DNA of 64,000 nt from Arctopsyche grandis (GCF_051622035.1 NC_135356.1:7476579-7540578), one strand, 5' to 3'; numbered from the stretch's first letter, positions 36,969-50,461 are shown. Notes: generated by a model not told the origin, from the sequence alone. Translations and numbers: made by a program.

Positions 36969-39900
36969 CATCATCATCATCATCATTTACAGCCATTCGC
37001 CATCCACTGCTGGATGAAGGCCTCTCCAACACGCTTCCACTCGTCTCTGTTTTGCGCAACACTCATCCATCTCATTCCGCACATTTTCCTAATTTCGTTC
37101 ACCCATCTTCCTTGCGGTCTTCCTTTTACTCTTTTGCCTTCTCTCGGGTACCATTCAAGCACTTCTTTTGTCCACCTTTCGTCCATCCTCCTAGCTACGT
37201 GACCCGCCCATTGCCATTTCAATCTCTTCACTCTATCCACTATGTCCACTACCCTTGTCATATTTCTCACCCACGTGTTCCGCTTCCTGTCTTTCCTCGT
37301 TATGCCAAGCATACAGCGTTCCATACTTCTTTGAGTGCATTGGATTTTATTTTGCATCTTGGCGTTCAGTGTCCAAGTTTCACATCCATACGTCATCACT
37401 GGCAAAACGCATTGATCAAAGATCCTTTTCTTCAGGCAGAGTGGCATTTTTGATTTAAAAACAGCATTCATCCGTCCAAATGCACTCCACCCTAATTTCA
37501 TACGTCTCTTTATCTCTTCATTTTTACTACCAGACATGTCAATTATTTGACCTAAATATAAATAATTATTTACTACTTCTACTGGTTTATCATCTAAGGG
37601 GATGCTATCAGGCATGCAATAACTATTGAACATTAGTTTAGTCTTATCTACGTTAATTTTTAATCCTACTTTTCTACTTTCCCTGTCCAGCTGTGTTAGT
37701 CTGATAAGTAGGTCAGCTGAATCACGAGCTACTAAAACTATATCGTCTGCGAACCGAAGGTGACTCAAAAAGCGACCATTGATGCTTACTCCGGCTGTAT
37801 CCCAATCCAATTTCCTGAAAACTCCCTCAAGCACCGCATTGAATAACTTGGGCGAGATTGTATCTCATTGTCTTACTCCTTTTCCTATGCTAAATCTATC
37901 TGTACCTGAAAAAATTTTAACCGAAGCTGTGGCATTCTTATATATTGCAGCTAACAGTCCCACATAGGGCTCCGGCACTCCCTGTGTTTTTAGAGCGTTA
38001 AGTACTGCATTATGACTAACTGTATCGAAGGCTTTCTCATAATCGACGAAACCTAGGCACAATGGCCGTTGATATTCGTTGGCGCGCTCGATTAGTTCGC
38101 CAACTACTTGGAGGTGGTCCATTGTGCTGAAATTTGCCCTAAACCCTGCCTGCTCTATAGGTTGGTTCTCGTCGAGGATATTCTTCAGCCTTTCTGTAAT
38201 AACCTTCGTGAAGAGCTTGTAGACCGCTGAAAGTAGACTAATGGGTCGGTAGTTCTTGATATCGCTTTTGTCGCCTTTTTTGTGTATTAAAATGATAGTT
38301 GCGTTATTCCATCCTTCTGGTATAGCTTGGTTCTGGATGCATTTGCTGAAAAGCCTAGCTAAGATATTAATTAGGGGGGGGCCGCCACATTTTAGTAAGT
38401 CAATGGGAATATTATCTTCCCCTGGGGTTTTACCGTTCTTTGCAGTTTTTAGCGCGGCCTCTACTTCGCTAGGCAATACTGCAGGAACCCTTTGGCCGTG
38501 TGTCGATTCCAGAGCGGGGAATTGGCCGTTGTCGTTCTCGTATAGTTTTGCATAGAACGTGTAAACTCTGTCTATGATTTCTTCTCTATTCCTAATTATT
38601 ACTCCGCTCTCTGATCTGATTGCGATCATTTGGTTTTTGCCTAAGAAAAGATCCTGTTTGCACTTTTTCAGGCTACGGTTATTCTTAATGGTATTTTCTA
38701 TTAGCTTGCTGTTAAAATCCCTGACATCCCTGACTATTCTCTTTTTAATTTCCTTATTTACTAGATTGTATTCTTGCTTATTATTATCCCTATCTAAATT
38801 CCTTTTATGCTTAATTAGGTTTTTTGTTTCCGCTGAAATTTTGCTTAATTTAATCTGTTTCCTGAATCCACCTAATTTCTTACCTGTTGAGGTTAGAACC
38901 GAACTAATTACAGTGTTCAATTCCTCGATGTCTGCTTCTGGGTTTAATTTCCCGTATCGATTTCCAAGTTCGAGTTCGAATTCCTTTTTCCTAGACCTTA
39001 GTTGAGCGAAATCTGGAGAGTTACTGCATCCTTTTATTAATTTCCTACGTTCGCAATTTATATTAATGGCCATCTTGGCACGGACTAATCTGTGATCGCT
39101 ACCTATATCTACTTTACTTAAAACACTAACGTCTTTAACGGAGTGCAGGGCATTTGTTAGGATGAAATCGATCTCGTTTCTGTCTCCTTTAGGACTCTCC
39201 CAAGTCCACTTATTGTTGGTGTTTTTCCTGAAAAATGAATTAGTGATAAAGAGCCTGTTGTGTTCTGCGAATTCTATGAGGCGATCGCCTCTGTCGTTTC
39301 TTTGGCCGGTACCAAAATTGCCTACTGCTCTTTCTGTATTTGCCTTTTGTCCTATTTTTGCGTTAAAGTCGCCCATGATTATTTTAAAGTGGTGACGGCT
39401 ATTATCGTATGCGTCCTGTATTTTTTCGTAGAAGTCTTCTATTTCCTCGTCTGGGTGGCTAGATGTGGGGGCGTACACTTGGAAGATTTGACAAGTGTAC
39501 CTGCTCGAGATTATTAATACTATATAGCATATACGTTCCGATATGTCGCTTATTTCTATAATATTTCTTTCTATTCTCTTATTGATAAGAAACCCTACTC
39601 CTCCTATTCTACCATTTGGTAGCCCTCTCCAGTAGAGACAGTTACCACTTTTTAGGATTATTTGGTTTTGCTGTTTTCGTCTTACTTCACTAAGTCCTAC
39701 TATATCCCATTTGATATTTTCTAATTCATTCTCTAATGCAAGCACACTTCCTTCACTCGATAACGTTCTTACATTGTACGTGGCTAAATACAGGTTTCTA
39801 TTAGCTAAGCTATCATCCATCGTCACTCTTACCTTGTTGGAGGTTTGGATATTATTTTTCTCGCATTTATCCAAGATGTGTTGAGAAAAAGGCGGTACTT

Positions 39901-40659
39901 GAGAGAGATTTCCATTCAAGGAGTGAGTTCTTACCGCCATAGACTCTTCTCTGTGGTCAGCTTTGACAGATAGTCATCCTAGGTATCACTTGGATCACTT
40001 ATGAGTTATTACATGCTATTTAACAGGGTTACTTTGTAAGTGAAAGTAGTTAGTTATGATAATAATAGATTAGCAATTGTTATACTACTTTTTTATAGAT
40101 CTTTATCGTGAGACGCCTCTTTGGAGACAACGGATTTATATATGTGAGTGCGGTTTGCAATTTAATATTTTAATAATAACTTTAGTAAAGAATATAAAAT
40201 TACACGAATTACTTTAATATAATTTAAATATGAAAAAGAACTGATAGACAGTTGGGAAACACCGTTTCTGTTTGCTATTATTCTATTAAGTAAAGTTCGT
40301 TAAAGATTTTTGGCTGGAAGCAATTATGTGGAAGATTTATTGCTTCTGTGGGACCGACTGAAGGACCCTTTTTTTGTATTCAGGTAAGGAGATGTATCTC
40401 GTTCGTATATTCTTTTGCTCAGATTTGACACAAAAATTAGCACAAAATTTTTCGAAATAACTGATATAAAACCGCTTTTTACGACCGATTTGCTGTTTAT
40501 TTTTACACTTAAATTATACTAGGATGCAATTAGTAAAATAAGTGATTAGATGGTTAAGTTTTTAGATTTAATTTCGTGCAATAGCCGGGTTTAAGCGAGT
40601 AATAGCGGGAAGAACGCAGAAGCACGTCTTCCCCGCATGACACGAAAGACCGAACTCTC
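36969..40659 (-). mobile_element. RTE-clade non-LTR retrotransposon, near complete
   Basis: Flanked by the 13-bp direct repeat GGTGGTCACCATT at 36956-36968 and 40660-40672, taken as the target-site duplication; this sets the element at about 3.69 kb with a 5' UTR of about 720 bp. The 3' end runs straight from the stop codon into a short (TGA)n repeat (CATCATCAT on the plus strand), typical of RTE elements. One long reading frame is broken by a single stop. It is the best-preserved element in the window. Confidence 0.88.
36983..39940 (-). pseudogene. RTE endonuclease/reverse transcriptase with one nonsense codon
   Basis: 985 codons in one frame plus stop. The N-terminal AP-endonuclease domain includes ATYNVRTLSSEG, DIVGLSEVRR, IMGDFNAKIG and VDIGSDHRLVRAKM. 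The RT domain has IILIHKKGDKSDIKNYRPIS, EQAGFRANFSTMDHL, LGFVDYEKAFDTVSH and, after the break, HLRFADDIVLVA with the catalytic ADD. The C-terminus reads RMDERWTKEVLEWYPREGKR and ends FIQQWMANGCK. The only lesion seen is TGA where GVRQGD would be expected (37865-37867), a G-to-stop change just before the DTISPKLFN motif. All other catalytic residues are present. Confidence 0.9.
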
Positions 40660-41018
40660 GGTGGTCACCATTATCACAAGATAAATATATATTTGGTGAA
40701 TATTAGTCGATATGTTTCGTCCTATTTATTGATTCCATATATTCTCTTTTTTGGACCAATGTGCGACGGTTAGGTTCTTGTTTATGCCTAATTCTTCCGA
40801 TTAACGAAATAAATGGGTCCTGGACCTTTTTTTCGCTTATGACGGCTCAAACCATTGTCTAGGATGGATGTTTAATTGTGCTATTGATACATGAGGGTAG
40901 GTAGCGTTTATGGGGGCTGCAACGAACAAACAAACGGCTTTGTGTCATGAAATAAAGGATACATTCATCGCTGGATACACAAAATATAAAATATTCCACA
41001 AAAAAAAAAACAATCTCG

Positions 41019-41225
41019 TGCACGTCACTAAAATCTCGATCACGGAACATCTGGCATCCAAATATTCCATCAATCGAGTGCCAGATATTCCGTATTCACG
41101 ATTTTTGTCATAACGATTGTCGTGCGCGCGATAATAATCAATACAATATACGCCTGTATGACGTGTATGGATTGATGGAGTTTTTGGGTACCAGATGTTC
41201 CGTGATCGAGATTTTAGTGACGTGC
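41019..41225. mobile_element. MITE with about 56-bp TIRs
   Basis: GCACGTCACTAAAATCTCGA and following CACGGAACATCTGG at the left are inverted at the right (CCAGATGTTCCGTGATCGAG, then ATTTTAGTGACGTGC). It is 207 bp, noncoding, between the RTE and the right-hand LTR. Confidence 0.8.
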
Positions 41226-41278
41226 GTGAAATCGCTTTTTGCGTAATAATCATCGAACCGACATAATCATATATGATG

Positions 41279-41664
41279 TGGCGGCTCGCTATACGACATG
41301 GTCGAGTTTGGTCACCTTCCTGCGAGTGGGGACCAACTCGGCTGTGTTCAGAGTAGCTACCTCACTCTGCCTTCAGCTATCATAAATAAAGCACGTGCAT
41401 CAACATGCCAGTCGTCTCATTCGTTCGTCCCCCATAGTACATTTTTTAAAAATGTATACTTCTAAGCTCAATAAAAACCTTTTGTATTTGAAAAAAACCC
41501 TCATATTTTCCTCACACAACTACATGTTTTATAGTAACATGAATATAAATGCATTATTTTGTTTTAAAAAAATAATATTCCAATACTAATAAATACTACA
41601 TGAGTTAATCAACATTAAAAGGAATAAATATGTTACAAAACACAAAAATATTTTTTTTTATAAT
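41279..41664 (+). mobile_element. 5' LTR of a Gypsy/CsRn1-type element
   Basis: 386 bp, the same length as the inverted copy at 36149-36534. It is immediately followed by TGGTGACCCCGA (41664-41675), complementary to the 3' end of insect tRNA-Trp, the primer used by CsRn1-like Gypsy elements. AATAAA-type signals occur at about 41386 and 41470. Confidence 0.8.
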
Positions 41665-42330
41665 GGTGACCCCGATATCGAGCCATGCAGCCTCGAATAA
41701 ACTCAGTATGCCACTCATCCCACCCGCCTTCGACACAGCACACCACGCTGGCAACAATAAATGAGCAGACAACGGCTACCTACTACCTACCGACTAGAGT
41801 CCAGCCACAACGTTAATGACAGGTGCTTAATAAAATGGGGGAGCGAGTGAGATGGCGATCTTGAAAGCTGGAGGTAGTCATGCGCGATCCAGTACACATA
41901 AAACGGCCATCCAGCACCACAACATTCATCACACGACACACACCACCTTAGCACCATCATCATCATCAAGGCTCCGTCCGTCCCCCGAGCGTCGTCACGC
42001 GGGGACGGGCGGCAGTCGCCACAACAGCTCCACGAGCCACAACGGCTCACGGTCCAGCTCGGAGTATCATCAACCACATCGATGCCCCGGCCGACCCCAC
42101 CGTCCCACCAATCGACAGCTGAACGAGGCTCGGACGGGGGGCGCCGGCGCAGCATCACATCGCCACGACCACCGGACGACCCACCGTCCTGCTCGCGACG
42201 TCACCGCCCTCGAATCTACCGACCATTCAGAGCGGTACACCAACACAGCGGATAACCCGCGGATGGCCCCGGGGTGCCGAAGGCATCGGGGGCGCTGGGG
42301 GCAAAGGCGTCGGGGCGTCGGCGATGCACA
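41665..42330 (+). mobile_element. LTR element leader / gag-start remnant
   Basis: GC-rich DNA continuing from the primer binding site. A 202-codon frame (41852-42460) is Arg/His/Ser/Pro-rich (RPSPERRHAGTGGSRHN) and lacks recognisable Gag, protease or RT motifs; its composition change near 42330 marks where AT-rich host-like sequence resumes. I treat it as truncated internal sequence, not a host gene. Confidence 0.5.
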
Positions 42331-42540
42331 AAACGTAATTCGTAATTTGTCATTCGTAATTTCTAATTCGTGCATCAATTTCTTTCCGAAACCAGTCGAT
42401 TCAATATCTTTAACTTTATGTTTATTCGAGTTTCAATTCTTTTTCGAAACCACCCGTTGAAATCAATGGGCCCAACACTAGTGTATATATAATATATATC
42501 AATGGCATGCGGTGAATTTATCTCTCTTTTTGTCATACAG

Positions 42541-42640
42541 CCTTGTTTAATGTGCGCGCGCAGGATACGGGAGGAAAAGCCTGTTCCTCTTGTTCCTGTT
42601 GTATCCTGCTCGCGAAAATTAAGCGAGGATGTACGACGGG
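42541..42640. mobile_element. Foldback element, short internal fragment
   Basis: Contains TGTGCGCGCGCAGGATACGG, GAGGAAAAGCCTGTTCCTCT, TGTTCCTGTTGTATCCTGCT and AAATTAAGCGAGGATGTAC, the central half of the foldback family, without terminal arms. Confidence 0.8.
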
Positions 42641-43535
<895 letters not shown>

Positions 43536-46500
43536 ATGGACCTTCACGGCGAGCTGGCTCTGGACGCCATCAACTCCACGAAGATGCGGGGATGGTCCGA
43601 CGGGGTGCTGTCATGCGTGTGGTCCGTCTTCTCCTTCGTCAACAGGGCCACCACGGACCTGAAACAAGCGAGAGGTAAATCCCCCCACACACCCCCCCGT
43701 CGACATGGCCTCGTACATCACGCCACTTTCACCGGCCTTCATTTGTATACATATTGCGCAATCGCATACTACATATTGTACTACTGGATTGTCCTCGCAA
43801 CAATATGTAAAGATAGGTCCTTGTTTACTTTCCGTTCGCCGCGCACGCGAATATCTGCCTTATTGTAGTGGGCGCATGAGCTAGATTCCTTTGACGTGTA
43901 TTCTGGAGCCATGCAATTGTGCCAACCTTTCGTCGGATTGATGTTTGACGTTTGTACAGATTGTATATACATAGTTAGGATTGCTTGCTTTCCGGTTTTG
44001 ACTTGGGATTTTTGTGCTTCAGTGACCTATATCCGGCTTCCGGGATTAATCATTAGTTCTCTGGGCTATGTAGCACACATATACATGAATGACCAAAGTC
44101 GCTTCACAGCATTTATTCAAAGATTCAGGAGGTCCACAGCGGATCTACATCTTGTATCTTCTTATATTTTGATTTCAATCGAACATGTACACTCGCCTTT
44201 ACAGATCACTCCAAAGAGTGCATTTATACAGATACAATACAATTATACAAGCATATTTATATACAAAACGATTCATACAAACATCATCTTCATCAGAAAT
44301 TTTTGCAGCATATTTTATTATAGAAATTGGCGAACCCCATGACGCTGAATAACTTGACATTTGAAAGAGAGATTGGGAAGGAAATGTCAATTTACAATGA
44401 AAATCAGAAAAATTGGCAAATTCTGAAAGGAAACAATCGATCTGGAGTCACAAATCAAGGTCTGGCCAACAGCGGGACAAGTGGGACTCGAACCCGTGAC
44501 CACTTTGCTCGAAACATAATATGCTAAATACTAGTCTATGCTGCTGGTTACAAAGGATTTTTTGCACAGCATAACCTCTTCGATCCGTTAGTGTGTCTAT
44601 TGTTAATGCATCAGCTCAACTAGGTTTGTTAGAACTCCTGTGTGTCCATTATCTGTAAAATAATGACCTGTTTTACCTGATACTGGTGTCTATTGTCTAC
44701 ACACGAATTACATTAGGTCTGGACATCCTCTCTCATGTTCCCACGTTACATTAATTTATATAAAGTACCTATAAGTCGTCCCCTGTGAAATTAAGATTAC
44801 CCCACTCTCCCCCCCTCCTCCCTATGAAAAAGTATTTTGCGACTGTCGACATGCCGAAAAGTTGTTATTTAGTCTGGTTACCCAAAAAGGTTAAACAGGC
44901 CCCTATTATATATGATGAACATTTGAAATCAAACGTTCAATACGTTTTTTATATGTATTATCATATGTATCATTTACAGTCATTCATCATTCACTGTTGG
45001 ACAAAGACATCATCCCACTCCCTTGGGGTCTTCTTTTCACCCTTTTTTAAAAATATTTTCCCACAATGTCATTACAGGTCTCCTCTGAGTGACATCTATG
45101 GTATTAAACTTGTACATATATGGATTATTAATTTTGAAATCATATTCAAATAGTGGTGACATAGTGGTTTTTGCCAATTTGATGGAGGAACCTTTTCAAA
45201 AAGGAATCAGATAAATTGGCAAACTCTGATAGGAAACGGTCGACTTGGAGTCACAAATATCCAAGTCTGACCGGCAGCACTATATATTATACTCTGAATG
45301 AATTCTTTTCAATCAAGGTCAACCTGCTGGGTTAGCACTAACACAACCACCAAGCTATGCCGCTGGCTAATCTTGATCCTCAAAGCCAGACATTTCCATA
45401 ATTATTTACTCAGTGATCAATCTCTCGTCGTATTCTTAGCATATTAAAATTACATAATTTCAACTTGGCTACCGTATAGCAATAGTGTATCTAATTGAGA
45501 AATATTCATTGTCTTCTTCTTTCGCATTTGCTCAAAAATGCCGAACTTCGTGGTCATTTCTGTCATCTAGAATCCAGTGGACAATCTGCCTCCACTCCTC
45601 CGGTCTTGTGCCAAGTTGGAAGTAGTGTTTAAGGATCAGTACTTTAATTTGATCTGATCATCTTATAGGAGACCGTCCTCTCGCTCGCCCATCTTCTAGT
45701 GTTCCTGCGACTACCAGCTTCTTTAGACCCTCCACATTCTTTTTCTACATGTTGTGGAGAGTCGTTGAAGCTGCCAACTCTTTGAGGATGTGCGACTAAA
45801 CAGCCCATGAAATGCATCCGCTTCCGCTTCCAGTACCACATTTTAAAGCCACCTAACATGTCCCTCTCTCTCATTTAACGTCTCGATATTATCTTGACTC
45901 CAACTTATAGTTACGCATGTATTTAGTAAACATTAAACAATTGAGAGGCAGATCTAGGAATGTCAGATCATCGGCTGACGTATTTAGTTGTACACACAAT
46001 ATATGATGTAAAAATTAGATGAGCGTGAAAAGGCAGCTAATTCCAAAGTTGACGTTTTTTTTTTTTTTACTACACATACATTTTCATTGGTTTCAAAGAC
46101 ATCGCATTATATGTTATATTGTCTCCGGCAGATAACTGGGAGTGTAGCTACGAGGGCATCAGCGATTTGAAGTGGCTCGGCTCGGGTGCTCAGGGGAACG
46201 TCTTCAGCGGCAAGTTGAACGGCAAGGTCGTGGCTGTGAAGAAGGTTAAAGACGAATGCGAAACGGACATACGACACCTGAGAAAGCTCGACCATCAGAA
46301 CATTGTGAAGTTCAAGGGGGTTTGTACCCAATCGCCGCACTATTGCGTGATCATGGAGTACTGTCCGTACGGCTCGCTGTACAATCTGCTGCACGAGGAC
46401 AGACCCATCACGCAATACCAGCTGATCGCCTGGGCGAAAGACATAGCCAAGGGAATGGGCTACTTGCATTCGCATAAGATTATCCATCGCGACTTGAAGA

Positions 46501-49437
46501 GTCCAAAGTATGTATATTGATCGATCGATGATGTTTTTCTTTTATATTATGTAAATAGTTTAGTGCAATGCGAATTTTGAATTTATTTGTGCGATTGTTA
46601 TTTTTGCTTTGCTGCGTTTTATTTTTTTTACTTTTAGAATCTATAGGTGTTTTATTGAATGTATGTAATTTTGCAAAAAGGCTTCAAACCATGCGACGAT
46701 ACCAACTTCATTTACCTTTTTTGTTCAATACTAGATAAAACTCTGTTTGTTGCGTTTCATATTGAATATTGTGTTTGTTCGTTTTCATTTTTTTGATTAG
46801 CAGTATTTTGTGTGCATTGTGAATATTTTTTTTCATTGTTCCATTGAATTGATGAATAGTCATTTGATTTTTTAATGCAATTGAACTTTTTTCGTATGTA
46901 TGTATGATATTGTTTTTGATTCAATGTGTTCTACTGTGTTTTAAAAATGTTGTTTTTTTTTATATGACATTCAAGTATGATAAGTTTCTGATAAATTTGT
47001 TAACTATCCAATTTTGCATATGTTGGCGCGAAATTTATGCAAGTTGTGATTGCATCAGTATTGAAAATTATTTTATGACTTATGTGCGCACATTTTTAAT
47101 ACTATGTAGTGATATTTTCAGTTTATTTAATATCCGAAATTCAATGATTTCATTCTCGACCAACAAATTGACACAATTTTACCCAGCGGAACTAACTTAT
47201 ACGATTTTTTTTTGTTATTTGTAACTTTTTTGGAAAAGATTCATGAAATTGCAAATATCAAAAAATTGCTTATGCAGGCTATTTAAATTAGGCATAGATA
47301 GCTATGTCCAAATTGCGTGCATATTTTTGTATAAATGGCATTTAAAGTATTCATAGATAATGGCCCTGTTATCAGAGACCTGCATTTTTGGCATTTTACA
47401 ATAGATAAAAAATATAAATACATATAAGTTAAATTTGTTTGATTTTTTTTCGCGTTTATTTATAATATAATTATTTTCTAATATGTAATTGTCGTTTTAT
47501 ACTATTTTTTATTTATTATTCAGTGTGCTGAAATAAAACATGGAAATGCTTAAATAAATAAAAAAATACTGGTCTCTACCCGCTATTTTATTAGCATTAT
47601 TATCGAATTGAATCTAATAAAATATGAACTTTGAAAGGCTTAATAATCCTAATATTATTTCTGTGATTTTTGTTTACAAATCGGCACTAACGGCTATCTA
47701 TGTAGTTCCGGCATTTCGAGTATTGTTAAAGATTAAATTTTCGAATGTTGTGCAATGCGATTATATACATAGATCTAATCTTGATCTATGAAATTTTTTT
47801 TGATGTTTTTATAAAACATTTACGTCACTGTTCATAAATTACGACACAATGAGAAGTTTATGCTTGTCTTTAAATGATTTCATTCTATGTAAATTTGTTT
47901 TCTTTTTAGTGTCTTGATAGGCGAGAACGACGTTGTCAAAGTGAGCGATTTCGGCACCAGTCGTGAATGGAACGAAATAAGCACGATCATGAGCTTCGCT
48001 GGCACCGTCGCCTGGATGGCTCCGGAAGTCATCCGAAACGAGCCGTGCTCCGAGAAAGTAGACGTGTGGTCTTACGGCGTCGTCTTGTGGGAGCTGCTCA
48101 CTCGAGAGATACCTTACAAGAACGTAGACTCTTCGGCGATCATATGGGGCGTGGGAAACGGCTCTATGTCTCTGCCGATACCAACCACTTGCCCGATCGA
48201 AATCCAACAGTTGATAAAGCAATGCTGGGACCCGACACCCAAAAACCGACCGTCGTTCAAGATAATGCTCGCCCAACTCGACATCGGCAGCGAGAACATC
48301 ATCAGCCAGCCGGTGTCCAAGTTCAACGAGACCCAACAGTTGTGGAAGAATGAGATTCAGCAGCACTTAGAGCGCATGCCGACTTGGTCCGTCCCCACTA
48401 AAGATGAGAACGATCTGATCCAGAAAAGGAAGTTTCAATTGAAAGAAGCTCAGATGATCAAACACGTGTATAAGCAAAAGTTGAGCAAAATCAACGATTT
48501 GTATATGGAACTCAGCGCCGTACTACTTCAGTTGGAACAGAGAGAGAAGGAGATTGTAGAGTAAGAACTTTTTCTAACTTTAGTTATTCGATAACAAAGC
48601 TTGGGAAACATTAGATTTAATTATATATATTTATTGTTTTTTATGGGGAACAATTTAAACGTCCATTTTATAAAATTATTGTGCATTTAAAAAAATTTTT
48701 GTACATTGAAAAAAGTTTCTGTACATTACAATAAATTTGTGTGCATTTCTAAAAGACGGATACAGATTGAAAAAAATATTAGCCTCTTAAAAATTAATGC
48801 ATCGAAAATAATGCAAATTTTTAATGGACAAAGTATTTTTCTCAATGTTAAATCGTGCCCTTTTTTTATGTTTATTTTTTTTTTTTATTATTTCAGGCGG
48901 GAGACTGCCATGGAGATGAAGCGTTGCAAATGCAACAAGAAACTCAAATTCAATTATCACAGGCAAACTTCGACGTCTCCAGATGTACAAGATTCGATTA
49001 ATAACTTATTCGAGAATGCAATGTGTGCTCCCCGTCGCAAGACCGAACAGTCATTCTCGAAACGACGCTGCTCTAAACGGCTGAGCAACAAGCTGAGCGA
49101 GTTGGGCAAGGAAGTTTGCAATGACAATGAAAGGGAAAACATTGATACGATTGAGGATAAAGATGAACTGGATCGCTTGTCGAACGACATCAAAGACTTG
49201 TTATTGGAAAAGAACGGCAATCTCAAAAGTGACGACACGGAATATAACGGACACAATAACAACAACAACGACAGCAGTCATCATCTCGATCCGAAGGAAA
49301 ACGTCGTCAGAGCGATCAATCTGAAGTCATCCCCAGAAGAGCAATGCAATCTCGCCAACGAAGAATCTTCCGATTTCAATTCAAACAATGAAATTGTCAT
49401 CGACAACGGCAACGTGATGGGAGAAAGCGCAGCTTAG
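43536..49437 (+). CDS. Dual leucine zipper kinase (wallenda / MAP3K12-13), 568 aa
   Basis: MAP3K acting upstream of JNK/p38 in axon injury and synaptic signalling. Exons 43536-43674, 46132-46507, 47910-48560 and 48897-49437; phases 1,2,2 agree and total 1707 nt. Kinase domain: Gly loop GSGAQGNVF (63-71), lysine K83 in VVAVKK, HRDLKSPN with catalytic D167, DFG at 185-187, and [18 protein letters not shown], all characteristic of DLK/LZK. A coiled coil follows ([37 protein letters not shown]). The tail has basic [19 protein letters not shown], then an Asp/Asn/Ser-rich end. The first ATG after an upstream stop is used. At 568 residues it is shorter than fly Wnd or vertebrate DLK, mainly at the C-terminus, so alternative 3' exons are possible. 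Introns carry SINE and RTE debris. Confidence 0.93.
44325..44553 (-). mobile_element. SINE in wnd intron 1
   Basis: The reverse complement begins CCAGCAGCATAGACTAGTAT and has GTGGTCACGGGTTCGAGTCC (B-box) then GCTGTTGGCCAGACCTTGAT. The 3' tail is missing. The head type matches the 5757 copy. Confidence 0.75.
44965..45090 (-). pseudogene. RTE 3'-end fragment
   Basis: The minus strand resembles the end of the RTE protein and its 3' terminus: plus-strand CATTTACAGTCATTCATCAT followed by CACTGTTGGACAAAGACATC is close to the terminal region at 36970-37030. Short and decayed. Confidence 0.55.
45118..45375 (-). mobile_element. SINE in wnd intron 1, second copy
   Basis: The minus strand carries AGCCAGCGGCATAGCTTGGT, GACCTTGATTG, GTCAGACTTGGATATTTGTG and CGTTTCCTATCAGAGTTTGC. 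This is collinear with the head and body of the 24233 copy, ending before the tail. Confidence 0.75.
45530..45880 (-). pseudogene. Possible LINE remnant
   Basis: Minus-strand frames include [34 protein letters not shown] and [15 protein letters not shown], reminiscent of the post-RT tail of non-LTR elements. Too decayed for a firm call. Confidence 0.3.
46508..47909. other. wnd intron 2
   Basis: The donor is GTATGT at 46508 and the acceptor CTTTTTAG ends at 47909. AT-rich with no exon, element terminus or RNA gene seen. Confidence 0.7.
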
Positions 49438-49677
49438 TTTTATTTTCTGCGTCAATATAATATGATATACTTAGTTGTATTATGTTATAAATATATTATT
49501 AGGCGCACCGACATCTCAACGCAAACCAACTTAGCGCCGACCTTTCGGCGCAGACAACTCAGCGCAACGACAATTTAGCGCAAAATCAATTTTTCGATAA
49601 GTTTTAAATGCGTTTTCGAAAATAATTCCTCTATTGAAATTGTCGGCCATATCTACATGATAATTTCATAAAGTGCG

Positions 49678-49683
49678 AATAAA
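49678..49683 (+). terminator. First AATAAA downstream of wnd, inside the transposon TIR
   Basis: No AATAAA occurs between the wnd stop (49437) and the element. The first one is at 49678-49683 in the left TIR, so the transposon may supply the polyadenylation signal, or the 3' UTR may run through the element. Confidence 0.4.
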
Positions 49684-49762
49684 TTTATTTGATACTCTTT
49701 GTGCCTTGAAATATTCCGCTAGCAGGGTTTATTAACTAAGGCCGCAAAATTTATTCTTAAGC

Positions 49763-50128
49763 AGGGTTTCTAAACCGGGCAGCATTTTTTTTTTCAAATA
49801 GTTTTTTAGCTTTCCAAACCCTTACGTATGCGGGGTTTCTAAACCAAAGTTCGCAAATCGAAACTATGGGCTTTGCTTTTGATAAAAAATGGGAGAATAT
49901 TTGGTTGTCAATTTTTTCTCCGAAGATTTTTGTTTTCAAATCCTACGGATTTAGGGTTTGTCAACTGAGTTCCGCAAAAAATATTTCTTAAAAGAGTTTC
50001 GACACCGGAATAGACAGCAAAAATTTTTACGTATGAACGGATTCTAAACCAAGGTTCTCCCATTTTTTTATCAAAAGCAAAGTTCGTAATGACGATTTGC
50101 GAACCTTAGTTTAGAAACCCTGCATATG
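49763..50128. repeat. Internal palindrome within the MULE-like element
   Basis: GCAGGGTTTCTAAACC at about 49763 is inverted near 50108-50125 (TTAGAAACCCTGC). Inside, TTTGCTTTTGATAAAAAATG followed by GGAGAA (about 49872) is inverted as TTCTCCCA..ATCAAAAGCAAA (about 50056). It is probably a separate palindromic MITE nested in the larger element. Confidence 0.6.
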
Positions 50129-50461
50129 TAAGATTTTGGATAGTACCAGTAGCTATGCTATTGGTTGTTATTTATGAATCGTTTCAGTTTTAATCTAATT
50201 TATGTTAATAATTAACAATTCGATAAAGAAATTGGGTTTAAAATTAATAAAAGAGGTTTGTAAAAATAACATTTCTTGCCAGGACCGCTCTCGTCAATCT
50301 GACCGAAAGTAAACAAAGGCCAATTCATTGAAAATGACAATGAAAAGGAATGTGTATACTGGAGGGTACAACTACCTGCGAAGCCTATTTCGTGTACAGA
50401 AGATATCGATAATAATGGCGTGCGTACTCCAGACTTTTGGATCTACATATATGTCCGTCAG

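Noticed and set aside
36893-37453. Plus-strand frame of 186 codons
   Set aside because: It is the antisense shadow of the RTE reverse-transcriptase C-terminus.
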